Below are positions 16,841 to 27,136 of a stretch of 64,000 bases of DNA, one piece after another; position 1 is the stretch's first letter; every line of letters begins with the position of its first letter. The position numbers were made by a program, and so were the translations under genes. The stretch lies in NCBI GenBank assembly GCA_016125335.1, contig WGLY01000017.1, positions 248,001 through 312,000 of the forward strand. Reading direction: 5' to 3'. Under the pieces are notes generated by a model, which was given only the letters and a program-made list of their open reading frames with translations, was not told the DNA's origin and made no database searches. This DNA is from Frankiales bacterium (lineage in GTDB: Bacteria; Actinomycetota; Actinomycetes; S36-B12; CAIYMF01).

Positions 16841-18709
16841 GTGACGACCTCCCGTGCCCGCGTGCGCGCCCCCGAACTCGTCGGTCGGGGCGGCTGGCTC
16901 AACACCGGCGGCGCCGAGCTCTCCCTCGCCGACCTGCGCGGCAAGATCGTGCTGCTCGACTTCTGGACGTTCTGCTGCGTCAACTGCCTGCACGTGCTGG
17001 ACGAGCTGCGCCCGCTCGAGCAGCGCTTCTCCGACGTCCTGGTGATCGTCGGCGTCCACTCGCCGAAGTTCGTGCACGAGGCCGAGCACGCCGCCGTGGT
17101 CGCCGCGGTGGAGCGTTACGGCGTCGACCACCCGGTGCTCGACGACCCCGAGCTGGCCACCTGGCAGCAGTACGCCGTGCGCGCGTGGCCCACGCTCACC
17201 GTCGTCGACCCCGAGGGCTACGTCGTGGCGCAGATGTCGGGCGAGGGCCACGCGCACGCCCTCGACGCGCTGGTGGCCGACCTCGTCACCGAGCACGAGG
17301 CGAAGGGCACGCTGCACCGCGGCACCGGGCCGTTCGTGCCCCCGCCGCCGCGGCCCGGGCTGCTCTCGTTCCCCGGCAAGGCGGTGGTGCTCGGCGACGG
17401 CACGCTCCTGGTGAGCGACACCGCGCACCACTCGCTGGTGCACCTGGCCGCCGACGGCGAGACGCTGCTGCGCCGCGTCGGCACGGGCGTGCGCGGATTC
17501 GTCGACGGCGACGCCGGCACGGCACGGTTCAGCGAGCCCAACGGCGTCGCGGTGCTGCCCGACGACGTGGCCGCGCGGCTCGGCTACGACGTGGTCGTGG
17601 CCGACACGGTCAACCACGCGGTCCGCGCTCTCGACACCGCCACGTGGACGGTGCGCACGCTCGCGGGCACGGGCGCGCAGTGGATGCAGGGCGAGGCGTC
17701 CTCCGGCCACGCGCGCGCGGTGTCGCTGTCGAGCCCGTGGGACCTCGCCTGGTTCGACGACGCGCTGGTGGTGGCGATGGCCGGTGTGCACCGGCTCGAC
17801 CGCGTCGACCCCGGCGCCGGCGCCGTCGCGCCCTACGCCGGCACCACCAACGAGGGCCTCGTCGACGGCGAGCTGCCCGCGGCCTGGTTCGCCCAGACCT
17901 CCGGTCTCGCCGTCAGCGCCGACGGCGACACCCTGTGGCTGGCCGACAGCGAGACCTCCGCACTGCGCCGGGTGCGCAACGGCCTCGTCACCACCGAGGT
18001 GGGACGTGGCCTGTTCGACTTCGGGCTCATGGACGGCGACGCCGAGGACGCCCTGCTCCAGCACCCGCTCGGCGTCTGCGAGCTGCCGGACGGATCGGTC
18101 GCCGTGGCCGACACCTACAACGGCGCGATCCGGCGGTTCGACCCGGCGACGCGTCAGGTGAGCACGCTGGCCACCGGGCTGGCCGAGCCCAGCGACGTCG
18201 TCGTCGTGCCGGACGCCGACCGCGGCCACGTGCTGCTCGTCGTGGAGTCCGCGGCCCACCGCCTCACCCGGGTCGCGCTACCGGAGGCCGCGCTGCGGGT
18301 CGAGGGCTCGTCCTACCGCACCCGGCGCCCGCCCACCGACGTCGCGCCCGGGCCGCTCGACCTCGAGGTGCTCTTCACGCCGCCGCCCGGCCAGAAGCTC
18401 GACGACCGGTACGGCCCGTCGACCTACCTCGTCGTGTCGGCCTCGCCGCCCGCGCTGCTCTCCGACGGCGCCGGCAGCGGCACCGACCTGCGCGCGCCGC
18501 TCGTGCTGGCCGACCCCGCCGAGTCCGGCGTCGAGGAGGGGGTGCTGCACGTCTCGGTGCGCGCGGCGTCGTGCGACGACCCGGACGCGCCGGGCGCCGC
18601 GGAGTTCCCGGCGTGCCACGTTCACCAGCAGGACTGGGGCGTCCCAGTACGGTTGACGCCGGACGGAGCGCGACGGCTCGCGCTCGTGCTCGCGGGACTG
18701 GAGGCCTGA
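16841..18709 (+). CDS. Thioredoxin-fold protein with NHL beta-propeller (NHLRC2-like)
   Basis: A 622-residue protein. Residues about 10-150 form a TlpA/thioredoxin-like domain with the redox pair C46-V-N-C49 in DFWTFCCVNCLHVL and the cis-Pro region AWPTLTVVDPEGYV. Residues about 180-480 form a beta-propeller of NHL repeats (LLVSDTAHHSLVHL, VVVADTVNHAVRAL, LWLADSETSALRRV, VAVADTYNGAIRRF). A C-terminal beta-rich domain follows. The architecture matches human NHLRC2 and its bacterial relatives, whose precise reaction is unsettled. There is no signal peptide, so it is probably cytoplasmic. GTG 16841. Confidence 0.88.
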   Translation: MTTSRARVRAPELVGRGGWLNTGGAELSLADLRGKIVLLDFWTFCCVNCLHVLDELRPLEQRFSDVLVIVGVHSPKFVHEAEHAAVVAAVERYGVDHPVLDDPELATWQQYAVRAWPTLTVVDPEGYVVAQMSGEGHAHALDALVADLVTEHEAKGTLHRGTGPFVPPPPRPGLLSFPGKAVVLGDGTLLVSDTAHHSLVHLAADGETLLRRVGTGVRGFVDGDAGTARFSEPNGVAVLPDDVAARLGYDVVVADTVNHAVRALDTATWTVRTLAGTGAQWMQGEASSGHARAVSLSSPWDLAWFDDALVVAMAGVHRLDRVDPGAGAVAPYAGTTNEGLVDGELPAAWFAQTSGLAVSADGDTLWLADSETSALRRVRNGLVTTEVGRGLFDFGLMDGDAEDALLQHPLGVCELPDGSVAVADTYNGAIRRFDPATRQVSTLATGLAEPSDVVVVPDADRGHVLLVVESAAHRLTRVALPEAALRVEGSSYRTRRPPTDVAPGPLDLEVLFTPPPGQKLDDRYGPSTYLVVSASPPALLSDGAGSGTDLRAPLVLADPAESGVEEGVLHVSVRAASCDDPDAPGAAEFPACHVHQQDWGVPVRLTPDGARRLALVLAGLEA

Positions 18710-18758
18710 CCCCGGCGTCCGGCCGGCGCGGCCCCGCGTGCGGTGCGGAGGGAGCGGG

Positions 18759-20015
18759 ATGACCGACATCACGGGTGCGGCCGGAGTGCCGGCGACGGTG
18801 ACCGCACCACCCGATCCGGCCGACCGCCTCCCCACCTCGCGGGCGGTCTGGCGCTCCGCGTGGGTCGTGGTCGCCGTGGTGGCGGTCGGCCTGTTCGTGA
18901 ACTTCGTGGTGGGCGACGGCGGTGCGGTCATCTTCACCGTGCTGATGTCGTGGTTCGCCGCCGTGGCCATGGAGCCCGCGGTGCGGCCGCTGTCGCGGCA
19001 CATGCGCCGTGGCGCCGCCACGGGGATCGTGATGGTCAGCTTCGTCGTGCTGTCCGTGCTGTTCGTGCTCGTCTTCGGGCAGCTGCTGGTCTCGCAGATC
19101 AAGGGGATCGTCACCGCGCTGCCCGGGCTGGTCGACCACCTGCTCACGACGGTGAGCGGGTGGACCGGCTCCACCCTCTCGCTCAACGACCTGCTCGCCT
19201 CGCTCAACATCGCGCCCAACGACCTCGCCGCCTACGCCGGCAACATCCTCGCCGCGGTGCTCACGCTGGCCGGCGCGGTGCTCAGCTCCGTGTTCGGCTT
19301 GTTCACCTTCGGCCTGTTCACGTTCTACATCTCCGCCGACTACCTCCGGCTGCGCACCTACATCGCGACGCTGTTCCCCCTGCGGGTGCAGCGCGCCGTC
19401 ATCGACGTCTGGGACGTCACCGCCACCAAGACCGGCAACTACGTCGCCGCCCGTGTGGTGCTCGCGACGATCAACAGCGTCACCACCGGCATCGTGTTCG
19501 TGATCATCGGGATGCCCTACTGGCTCGCGCTGGCGATCTGGACCGGAGTCGTCGCGCAGTTCGTGCCCACGATCGGCACCTACATCTCGATCATCCTGCC
19601 GGTGATCGTCGGCCTGCTCAGCCCCACCCCGATCGTCGGCGTCATCGCCCTGGTGTGGGCGCTGCTCTACCAGCAGGTGGAGAACCTCACGATCGAGCCG
19701 AGGATCAGCGCTCGCGCCGTCGACGTCCATCCTGCGGTGGCGTTCGGATCGGTCATGCTCGGCGCGGCGTTGTTCGGTGCCGCCGGCGCGCTGCTCGCGA
19801 TCCCGGTGATCGCGATGGTGATCAGCCTCAGCGAGGGCTTCCGCCTGCGCCACGGCGTCGACCCGAAGGCCCTCGAACCGCCGGCCCTGGCACCGCCCAT
19901 GGGCCTGGTGCCCAAGCGTCGCAAGCGCTCCGACCGGCACGACACTGAGCCAGCCGACATCGCGCCTGCCGCCGAGGCGCCCGCCGACGCGCCTGCGGGT
20001 GAGGCGCCGGCGTGA
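18759..20015 (+). CDS. AI-2E/UPF0118-family transporter
   Basis: A 418-residue membrane protein with 7-8 predicted helices. The family signatures IGTYISIILPVIVGLL and LLYQQVENLTIEPRI are present in the C-terminal half, followed by HPAVAFGSVMLGAALFGAAGALLAIPV. Members export small molecules or exchange sodium and protons; a role in autoinducer-2 is proven for few. The C-terminal 60 residues are charged and Pro/Ala-rich. ATG 18759 gives an N-terminal cytoplasmic tail before TM1. It overlaps the next membrane gene by four bases (GTGA), so they are co-translated. Confidence 0.9.
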   Translation: MTDITGAAGVPATVTAPPDPADRLPTSRAVWRSAWVVVAVVAVGLFVNFVVGDGGAVIFTVLMSWFAAVAMEPAVRPLSRHMRRGAATGIVMVSFVVLSVLFVLVFGQLLVSQIKGIVTALPGLVDHLLTTVSGWTGSTLSLNDLLASLNIAPNDLAAYAGNILAAVLTLAGAVLSSVFGLFTFGLFTFYISADYLRLRTYIATLFPLRVQRAVIDVWDVTATKTGNYVAARVVLATINSVTTGIVFVIIGMPYWLALAIWTGVVAQFVPTIGTYISIILPVIVGLLSPTPIVGVIALVWALLYQQVENLTIEPRISARAVDVHPAVAFGSVMLGAALFGAAGALLAIPVIAMVISLSEGFRLRHGVDPKALEPPALAPPMGLVPKRRKRSDRHDTEPADIAPAAEAPADAPAGEAPA

Positions 20016-20518
20016 GCGAGGAGGCCGACGTCGCCGCGCCGCGGGGCCGCCCCCGGCGCGAGGTCGTGCTCGAGGCCACCACGATGGCGCTCTACATCAG
20101 CCTCTCGCTGCTCGCGGTGCTGCTCGCCCTGCCGGTCGCCGCGACCGACGAGCGGCTGCACGCCGCCGCGGTGGTGCTCGGCACCGGCATCGGCCTCGTG
20201 CTGGCCCACCACCTCGCGTTCCGCATGTCCTCGCGCCTGGTCGACGGCGGGCTGCTCACGCCGGAGAGCGTCGAGGTGCTGACGGCACAGGCGACGGGGG
20301 GCCTGCCCGTGGCGGTGCTCGCGGCGCTCCCCGTGCTGCTGCTCGGGCAGGACCCTGGCCTGCTCGTGTCCGAGCTGCTGCTCGTGCTCATCGTCGCGGC
20401 GGTGGGCTACCGGTCCGCGCGGGTCACCGCGAGCCGGGTGCGCGCGCTCGGCTACGTCGTGGGCGTGCTCGTGCTCGCGTCGGCCGTCATCGGCGTCAAG
20501 CTGCTCGTCGGCCACTGA
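20012..20518 (+). CDS. Small polytopic membrane protein
   Basis: A 168-residue protein with four hydrophobic segments (about 24-48, 52-72, 95-130, 140-166). GTG 20012 overlaps the end of the AI-2E transporter gene, so it is probably translated with it and may be an accessory subunit. I recognise no family. It is followed by 162 bases without a gene before the Rhs gene, where GC and codon choice change. Confidence 0.75.
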   Translation: MSEEADVAAPRGRPRREVVLEATTMALYISLSLLAVLLALPVAATDERLHAAAVVLGTGIGLVLAHHLAFRMSSRLVDGGLLTPESVEVLTAQATGGLPVAVLAALPVLLLGQDPGLLVSELLLVLIVAAVGYRSARVTASRVRALGYVVGVLVLASAVIGVKLLVGH

Positions 20519-20680
20519 GCGCAGCGCCGCTCCGACGATGCCGGCTCGCTCGACACGCAGCCACCCACCGCGCGACTTCGAGCGGCTCCCCGTCCAACGG
20601 CTCGCACGTGCTTGACCCTTGGCCGGAGCGCTGGTTGTGTTCGCTCAGCAGCATCAGCGCACGCGAGCTCGGGGGATCTC

Positions 20681-23600
20681 ATGGCGTCATGGCACGGCTG
20701 GCTGGTTCGTTGGGCTCGTTCGCGGATGCTGGTGGCGACGGCGCTGGGTGTGGCGCTGGCGCTGATGTGGTCGTTCGTGGGCGACGACGGATACGCGGTA
20801 GCGGCTTCTGTAGTTGCATCTGCGGGGTCGTCCGTGTCGGGTGGACCTGCCGCGATACCTGAGACCCCGGTGGTGCCGTCTCAGCCCGTGGATCCGGCGT
20901 CGGTGTCTGCGCGGCCTGGTTCGTGGGTGTTGCCTGCTGCGGGGTCGTTCGCGCAGGTGGTGATTGCGTCTCGCCAGCCCGGTGTGGTGTCGGTGATGCC
21001 TCCGCAGGCGGCTGCGCCGGGGACTGCGGTGAGTTCGGCTGCGGTGCAGGTGTTGACGCAGGCGAAGGCGGCGTTGACGGGTGCTCAGGGCCTGGCGTTC
21101 ATGGTCCATCGCACGGACGGCGTTGCAGCACGGGGCAGTGCGGATCTGTCGATCGACTATTCGGCGTTCCGTGCTCGGTGGGGTGCGGGGTGGGCGTCGC
21201 GGTTGCAGGTGTTCGCCTATCCGGGGTGTGTGTTGACGACGCCGGACGATCCGGCGTGTTCGGAGGGGACGCCGGTCCCGATCGTGAGCAATGACACGAC
21301 TGCGGGTGTCATCACGGTGGATGGGTCGGTGGATGCCGATCCGTCCGCGACGGCCGTGTCGGGTGTGGGTGACCGGCTTCCGGCGGCGTTGCGACCGGCG
21401 TCGCTGCCGTCGGACCCGTCGACGTCATCGAGCTTGACGCAGACGACGGTGTACGCGACGCAGGCGTCGGGCACGGGTCCGAACGGTGGGTACACGGCAA
21501 CATCGCTGCAGGCCTCGGGTGATTGGACGGTGGGGATCGGGTCGGGCGACTACAACTGGTCGCGTCCGGTGCCGATGCCGGCGCCGCCGTATGGGTCCGC
21601 GCCGGCCCTGTCGTTGCAGTACTCCAGTGCTGAGGTCGACGGGATGACGTTCGCGGCGAATCAGCAGTCGAGCACGGTCGGGGTGGGTTGGGAGCTGGGT
21701 GCCCCGTATATCGAGCGGAGCTTCGCGCCGTGCAACTCCTATCTGAGCAGTAACCCCTCGAATGGGGATCTGTGCTACCCGGGGCTGGAGGTGGTGCACC
21801 TGGTGAACGGTGCGTCCTCCACGCCGATGGTGCAGCTGCAGACCGGGACGGACTGGCGCCTGCAGAGCGATCAGGGCTGGACTGTGGAGCGCCGCTCGAC
21901 CGATAGCGGCAACGGCACGTCGAACACCGACGACAAGGGCGAGTACTGGATCGTCACTGATCCCAATGGTGTGCAGTACTGGTACGGGTTCGGGCATGAG
22001 AAGCCGGGTGGAACACCGGGTGCGGCGACGAACTCGGTGCTGACCGTCCCGGTCGATGGTGGGTCGTCGGCCTGCTCGGGAGGGGCGACGTGGTGCACGC
22101 TTGCCTACCGGTGGTACCTGGACCGGGTCGTGGACACCCACGGGGTGCAGGCGACGTACTACTACGACAACGAAGCCGGCTACTACCGGTCGATGGGGCA
22201 GAACCACTTCCACCAGATCTATGACCGGGCCGCGCAGCTCAACCGCATCGACTACGGGCAGGACTCCTCCTCGCCCGGGACGACGGTGCAGGTGTCGGTG
22301 AAGTTCGACTACGAGAAGCGCTGCTCCAACCAGGCAGGTACCTCGACGACGAACTGGAACAACTGCGCATCGGATGCCACCGACGAACCTGACGTGCCGA
22401 CGGATCAGCTGTGCTGGTCGACGCAGACCTACTGCTCCACCTCGCAGGAGGCGCCGACGTTCTTCACGCAGAAGCTGTTGCGGCAGATCGGGGCGTTCAC
22501 CACCCACAGCGGCACGCAGGCCGTGTGGCTGGAGCGGTTCTTCTACACCTTCCCCGACCCGGGTGACGGGACGGGTGCGTCGCTGTGGCTGACCCAGGTG
22601 CAGCACATCGGCGTCCCGTCCACGTTCACGTGGAAGAGCACGTGGGCGGCGGCGGACTACAACGCGGTCACCGGGCAGATCGCGCTGCCGGCGGTGAAGT
22701 TCTACAGCGTGGGTGAGGACGGGTCGACCGGTCTGCTGGCCAACCGGCGTGACACCACGACCAGCGTCCCGCCGATGAACCACTACCGGGTCCGGGAGAT
22801 CCAGAACGAGCTCGGTGGCCGGACCTGGATCACCTATGACACGGACACGAGCTGTCCGGATGCGATCACGACGTGGGACACCCAGGCCACACGCTGCTAC
22901 CCGACGTGGTGGTCCCCGCCGGGCGTCGCACCCGGGTACGGGGTGTTCTACAAGTACACGGTGAGCCGTGTCGCAGTCTCGGAGTCGACGACCGCGGCCG
23001 GGTCGGTCCCGGACGTGGTCTCGACCTACACCTACAACGACTCCGCCGCCTGGCACTTCCAGGACATCCCGGCCGCGCTCGGCCCCAAGGACGCCAGCAA
23101 CGGGTACGCGGACAAGCGGACCTGGAGCGACTGGCGCGGCTACCGCAACGTGCGCGTGGACACCGGCAGCCACTCCACCTCCTACCAGGTGTTCCGCGGG
23201 ATGCAGGGCGATAAGAAGACCGGGATCGGCTGCACCTACTCCGCGCCGCTGGTCAACGGCTACACCGACTACCCCTATCTGGAGGGCCGCACCGCGGTCG
23301 TGAGCCAGCTGCGCAGCAACGGCGTCGCGAACAGCACGGTCACCTACCAGTACGCCACCGCGGCGACACATGGAGACCCCAACGACCCGAACTACTGCAC
23401 CCAGTACGACCACGTCGCCTACCTGATGGTCAACACCGTGGCCGACACCGCCACCAGTGAAGGCTTCGCCTCACGGGACACGACCCTGGTGCGCAGCTAC
23501 GACGTCGACGGGCGCCTGACCAGCGAGCGCACCAACGCGTCGGTGTCCGGGTCGAGCCTGTCCCCCGCGTACTCCGCGGACGGGACCGCGAACTACATGT

Positions 23601-26600
23601 GCACCACCACCGAGTACGCCACCGGCGCGGCGCTCCTGCCCTCGGGAGACTTCAACGACCCGGCTCGGGTGAAGTCGTTCAAGCAGACCGTCGGGTCCAC
23701 CTGCGCCGTCGGCTCCGCCGGCGGCACGCTAATCGGCGAATCGGACACCTACTACGACGGGCACACCAGCCTGTTCACCGCAGCCACGGCCGGCGACCCG
23801 ACCAAGGTCGACGCCTACAAGGCCAGCAGCGCGAAACTGACCACCACGACCGCCTACGACGTGCACGGGCGCGCCACGAGCACCACCAACCCCTACGGCG
23901 CCACGACCACCACCGCCTACAGCCCCACCAGCGGCTGGCCGAACTCGGTCACGGTCACCGACCCGCTGTCCCATACCAGCTCGACCACCCTGGACACCCA
24001 CGTCAACCAGCCCGCCACCGTGACCGACCAGGCCGGGCACGTGACCACGCTGAAGTACGACAACCTCGGCCGGCTGCTGTGCGTCTACCTGCCGCAGAAC
24101 CCCAGCAGCATCCTCGACGCCCCCGGCTGTCAGACCGCGACCGCGGCGCCGAACATGCGCTACACCTACACCAACGCCGGCAGCGACCCCGCTAGGGTGG
24201 AGACCGATACCCGCATCACCGACGGGTCGACCCCGACCATGGTCGCCCAGTGGGACTTCTACACCGGGTTCGGGAAGCCCCTGGAGACCCAGAAGGTCAA
24301 CCCCGGCGCCACCACCCACGCCCTGGTCACCAAGAACTGGTACAACGCGGACGGGCTGGTGTCCAACAGCATCGCTCCCGCGAACGTCAACGGCACCCCC
24401 GGCGGCTACTTCAGCCTCGCCCTCGTCGCCTCCAACGCCCTGGACGAGACCCGCACCAGCTACGACGAGTTCGGCCGCCCCACCCTGGTCGCCACCTACT
24501 CCTCCAACGCCATCGTCACCGGGTCCGACGGCCAACCCGAATCCACCACCACCAGTTACACCGCAGTCGGATCCACCAGCACCCCCGCCACCGGCGGCGG
24601 CAGCACGTCCTACACCGACGCCCTCGGACGCCCCGTCGACACCTACGCCCAGCCCGACGGGACCGGATCCGCGCTGCACGTCACCTACACCTACAACTAC
24701 AACTCCGCCGGGGACCTGCGCGTCACCCGAACCACCCCCGCCACCACCGCAGGAGCCACCCCGTCCTCGACCACCGAGTCGGACTGGACCGGGCGACCCG
24801 TCTCCGTGCAGAGCGCTGACGCCGGCACCACCACCACCGTCTACGACCAGACCCCCAGCACCCCGGACGGCACGCACTACGAGACCGTCACCAGCCCCAC
24901 CTCGACGCTGACCTACGACTACGACAAGGCCGGTCGCCCCACGGACGTGAAGGCAGGCTCGTCGACCGTGCGCAGCTGGACCTATGACGCCACCGGCGCG
25001 GTTGGCCTCCTGGCCACAGACAAGAGCACCTCGGGTGGGGGCGACTGGAACCGTAGCTATGCCTACGACAATGCCGGGCGCCTTGCCACCCTCACGGTCA
25101 CACCACCCAGCGGCAGCGGCTTCGCCACCAGCTACCCGACCAGCTACACCACCGGCGAAGCCGGACAGACCACCTCCGTCACCTACCCCGACACCACCGG
25201 CGCGGCCAGCGAGACCGTGGCCTACGGCTACGACGCCTACGGCGACCCCACCACCGTCACCGGAACCCTCGGCGCCAACACCACCACCTACGTCACCGCC
25301 ACCAGCCAAACCAACACCGGCCAGCTCGCGACGCGGACCTACCAGCCCAACGCCACCGCCTGGACCCGCACCTACCAGTACACGCCCGGGGACCGGCGAG
25401 TCTCCGACATCCAACTCGCCTCGGCCAGCACCACCGCCGAACACGACACCCTGCACTGGGACTCCGTCGGCAACCTCACCTCCGTCACCGACACCACCAC
25501 CAACCAGACCGCCTGCTACGGCTACGACGCTTACTGGCGCCTGACCGGGGCACGCACCACCAGCTCCACCAGCGGAACAGCCTGCAACGGCATCAACTAC
25601 GGAACCGCCGGCACCGGACCCGTCCCCTGGAGCTACCAGTACACCTACGACGACGCCGGCGACATCACCAGCCTCGCCAACTACCAGACCAGCACCACCA
25701 CCAACTACGCCTATCCGAGTGGCGGCAGCACCCCGAACCTGCCCACGACCATCGGCGGACAGACCGTCACCCCCGACGCCGCCGGACGCGTCACCACCCT
25801 CGGCACCACCACCCTGACCTGGGACCCGTTCGGCATGGCCGCCACCACCACCGCCGGCGGAACCACTAGCACCAACTCCTACGCCGTCGACGGCAGCCGC
25901 ATCCAACGCCAAGACGGCACCACCAACACCACCCTGTTCCTGCCCGACCAAGAGATCAGCAAGAACAGCAGCGGAACCCTCAGCTACGTCCGCTACATCC
26001 ACCAAGGCGGCGCCACCGTCGCGGTCCGCACCGCCAACACCACCGCCGTCATCTCCGCCTCCGACATCCAGAACACCCCCGCCATCAACATCAACGGCGC
26101 CAACACCATCACCCGCCGCTACACCACCCCCTACGGCGCCCAAATCACCAGCACCGGCGACACCCTCAGCGGACAACGGCGCTTCCTCGGACAAGTCGAA
26201 GACCCCACCGGTCTCCTCAGCGACTCCGCCCGCACCTACAGCCCCAGCTTCGGGATCTTCCTCGCACCCGACCCCATGGCGGCTTCCGCCCCTGCGTCAT
26301 CCGCCTCGGCCTACGCCTACGGAGGAGACTCACCCGCCACCCTTTCCGACCCGACGGGGCTAATGATCGCTGGGATCGAGCACGGGGACGGCGCCAATCA
26401 GAAGGACTTCCTCACCAGGTCTCAAATGCCGTCGCTGGTGCTGACGGACACCTCCTACCACAAGTCCATCTACGGCGGCAGCCTCGGCGACTACTTGAAG
26501 GGCATGGCCAACGGCGCCTGGCAACTTGGACCTGGCTTCCTGGCGATGATCAACCACGCGTTCCCCACTCCGATAAATCACTGGGAAGCGGACCTCATCG

Positions 26601-27136
26601 ACCAGGCGCACGCTGCGCTCGAGCAGTGGGGCGGAGCCGACACCAGTTCCTCGGCTTACCAGAACGGCACCGACGCGGGGATCGCCCTCGGATCCATCTT
26701 GAGCCTCGGCGCCGGCGCCGTTGTAGCAGGTGAAGCCATCTCGACGGAGGCCATTGACTTCACGGCAACAGCCCGGTCCGCCGCATCGGCCGACGCTGCC
26801 GCAGAAACCGCAGCCGAGCTCCCCGAGGGCTACTCGTCCTTCAGCGCGGCCAAGCGGGCGATGGGTTCACCCGGCGAGGGGAATGTCTTCGATCACGTGG
26901 TTGAACAGTCACAGATCGGCCGCAGCGGATTTGCTCCTGAGGAGATCCACAACCCGTTCAACATGAACCCCGTGAGCGCCCGAGCGAACCAGCTCAAGGC
27001 CAACTACTACTCGACCAAGCAGCCGTTCACCGAGGGCGGCACGGTGCGCGACTGGCTCACTGGCCAAAGCTTCCAGGACCAGTACCAGTTCGGCATGGAC
27101 GTTCTCCGCCAGATCGCGTCCGGAGTGCTGCAGTGA
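20681..27136 (+). CDS. Secreted Rhs/YD-repeat polymorphic toxin with C-terminal HNH-like nuclease domain
   Basis: A 2151-residue protein. Residues 1-41 form a Sec signal peptide with basic start, hydrophobic core and an AVA-A cleavage site; ATG 20681 follows GGGGGA. Long YD/RHS repeats (for example YDVHGRATSTTNPYG, YDNLGRL, YDYDKAGRP) run from about residue 900 to the end of the core, which closes with PSFGIFLAPDP and DPTGL at 1890-1894. The 257-residue tail after DPTGL is the variable toxin. It ends in an HNH-like motif: DHVVEQ at 2071-2076, then EIHNPFNMNPVSARANQ and a Lys-Ala-Asn-Tyr-Tyr segment, with Asn in the last metal position. This resembles HHxVEQ-type DNases. The stop overlaps the immunity gene. 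Upstream in-frame codons were rejected as the start because they precede the signal peptide. Confidence 0.92.
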   Translation: MASWHGWLVRWARSRMLVATALGVALALMWSFVGDDGYAVAASVVASAGSSVSGGPAAIPETPVVPSQPVDPASVSARPGSWVLPAAGSFAQVVIASRQPGVVSVMPPQAAAPGTAVSSAAVQVLTQAKAALTGAQGLAFMVHRTDGVAARGSADLSIDYSAFRARWGAGWASRLQVFAYPGCVLTTPDDPACSEGTPVPIVSNDTTAGVITVDGSVDADPSATAVSGVGDRLPAALRPASLPSDPSTSSSLTQTTVYATQASGTGPNGGYTATSLQASGDWTVGIGSGDYNWSRPVPMPAPPYGSAPALSLQYSSAEVDGMTFAANQQSSTVGVGWELGAPYIERSFAPCNSYLSSNPSNGDLCYPGLEVVHLVNGASSTPMVQLQTGTDWRLQSDQGWTVERRSTDSGNGTSNTDDKGEYWIVTDPNGVQYWYGFGHEKPGGTPGAATNSVLTVPVDGGSSACSGGATWCTLAYRWYLDRVVDTHGVQATYYYDNEAGYYRSMGQNHFHQIYDRAAQLNRIDYGQDSSSPGTTVQVSVKFDYEKRCSNQAGTSTTNWNNCASDATDEPDVPTDQLCWSTQTYCSTSQEAPTFFTQKLLRQIGAFTTHSGTQAVWLERFFYTFPDPGDGTGASLWLTQVQHIGVPSTFTWKSTWAAADYNAVTGQIALPAVKFYSVGEDGSTGLLANRRDTTTSVPPMNHYRVREIQNELGGRTWITYDTDTSCPDAITTWDTQATRCYPTWWSPPGVAPGYGVFYKYTVSRVAVSESTTAAGSVPDVVSTYTYNDSAAWHFQDIPAALGPKDASNGYADKRTWSDWRGYRNVRVDTGSHSTSYQVFRGMQGDKKTGIGCTYSAPLVNGYTDYPYLEGRTAVVSQLRSNGVANSTVTYQYATAATHGDPNDPNYCTQYDHVAYLMVNTVADTATSEGFASRDTTLVRSYDVDGRLTSERTNASVSGSSLSPAYSADGTANYMCTTTEYATGAALLPSGDFNDPARVKSFKQTVGSTCAVGSAGGTLIGESDTYYDGHTSLFTAATAGDPTKVDAYKASSAKLTTTTAYDVHGRATSTTNPYGATTTTAYSPTSGWPNSVTVTDPLSHTSSTTLDTHVNQPATVTDQAGHVTTLKYDNLGRLLCVYLPQNPSSILDAPGCQTATAAPNMRYTYTNAGSDPARVETDTRITDGSTPTMVAQWDFYTGFGKPLETQKVNPGATTHALVTKNWYNADGLVSNSIAPANVNGTPGGYFSLALVASNALDETRTSYDEFGRPTLVATYSSNAIVTGSDGQPESTTTSYTAVGSTSTPATGGGSTSYTDALGRPVDTYAQPDGTGSALHVTYTYNYNSAGDLRVTRTTPATTAGATPSSTTESDWTGRPVSVQSADAGTTTTVYDQTPSTPDGTHYETVTSPTSTLTYDYDKAGRPTDVKAGSSTVRSWTYDATGAVGLLATDKSTSGGGDWNRSYAYDNAGRLATLTVTPPSGSGFATSYPTSYTTGEAGQTTSVTYPDTTGAASETVAYGYDAYGDPTTVTGTLGANTTTYVTATSQTNTGQLATRTYQPNATAWTRTYQYTPGDRRVSDIQLASASTTAEHDTLHWDSVGNLTSVTDTTTNQTACYGYDAYWRLTGARTTSSTSGTACNGINYGTAGTGPVPWSYQYTYDDAGDITSLANYQTSTTTNYAYPSGGSTPNLPTTIGGQTVTPDAAGRVTTLGTTTLTWDPFGMAATTTAGGTTSTNSYAVDGSRIQRQDGTTNTTLFLPDQEISKNSSGTLSYVRYIHQGGATVAVRTANTTAVISASDIQNTPAININGANTITRRYTTPYGAQITSTGDTLSGQRRFLGQVEDPTGLLSDSARTYSPSFGIFLAPDPMAASAPASSASAYAYGGDSPATLSDPTGLMIAGIEHGDGANQKDFLTRSQMPSLVLTDTSYHKSIYGGSLGDYLKGMANGAWQLGPGFLAMINHAFPTPINHWEADLIDQAHAALEQWGGADTSSSAYQNGTDAGIALGSILSLGAGAVVAGEAISTEAIDFTATARSAASADAAAETAAELPEGYSSFSAAKRAMGSPGEGNVFDHVVEQSQIGRSGFAPEEIHNPFNMNPVSARANQLKANYYSTKQPFTEGGTVRDWLTGQSFQDQYQFGMDVLRQIASGVLQ

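Noticed and set aside
20612..20680. Upstream in-frame start for the Rhs protein
   Set aside because: The extra residues precede the signal peptide and have no ribosome site; ATG 20681 follows GGGGGA and gives a normal Sec signal.
23729..26194. 821-codon Gly/Val-rich frame antisense to the Rhs gene
   Set aside because: It is a mirror of ACC/GCC/AAC-rich codons on the plus strand, lacks any domain and overlaps a clear gene.
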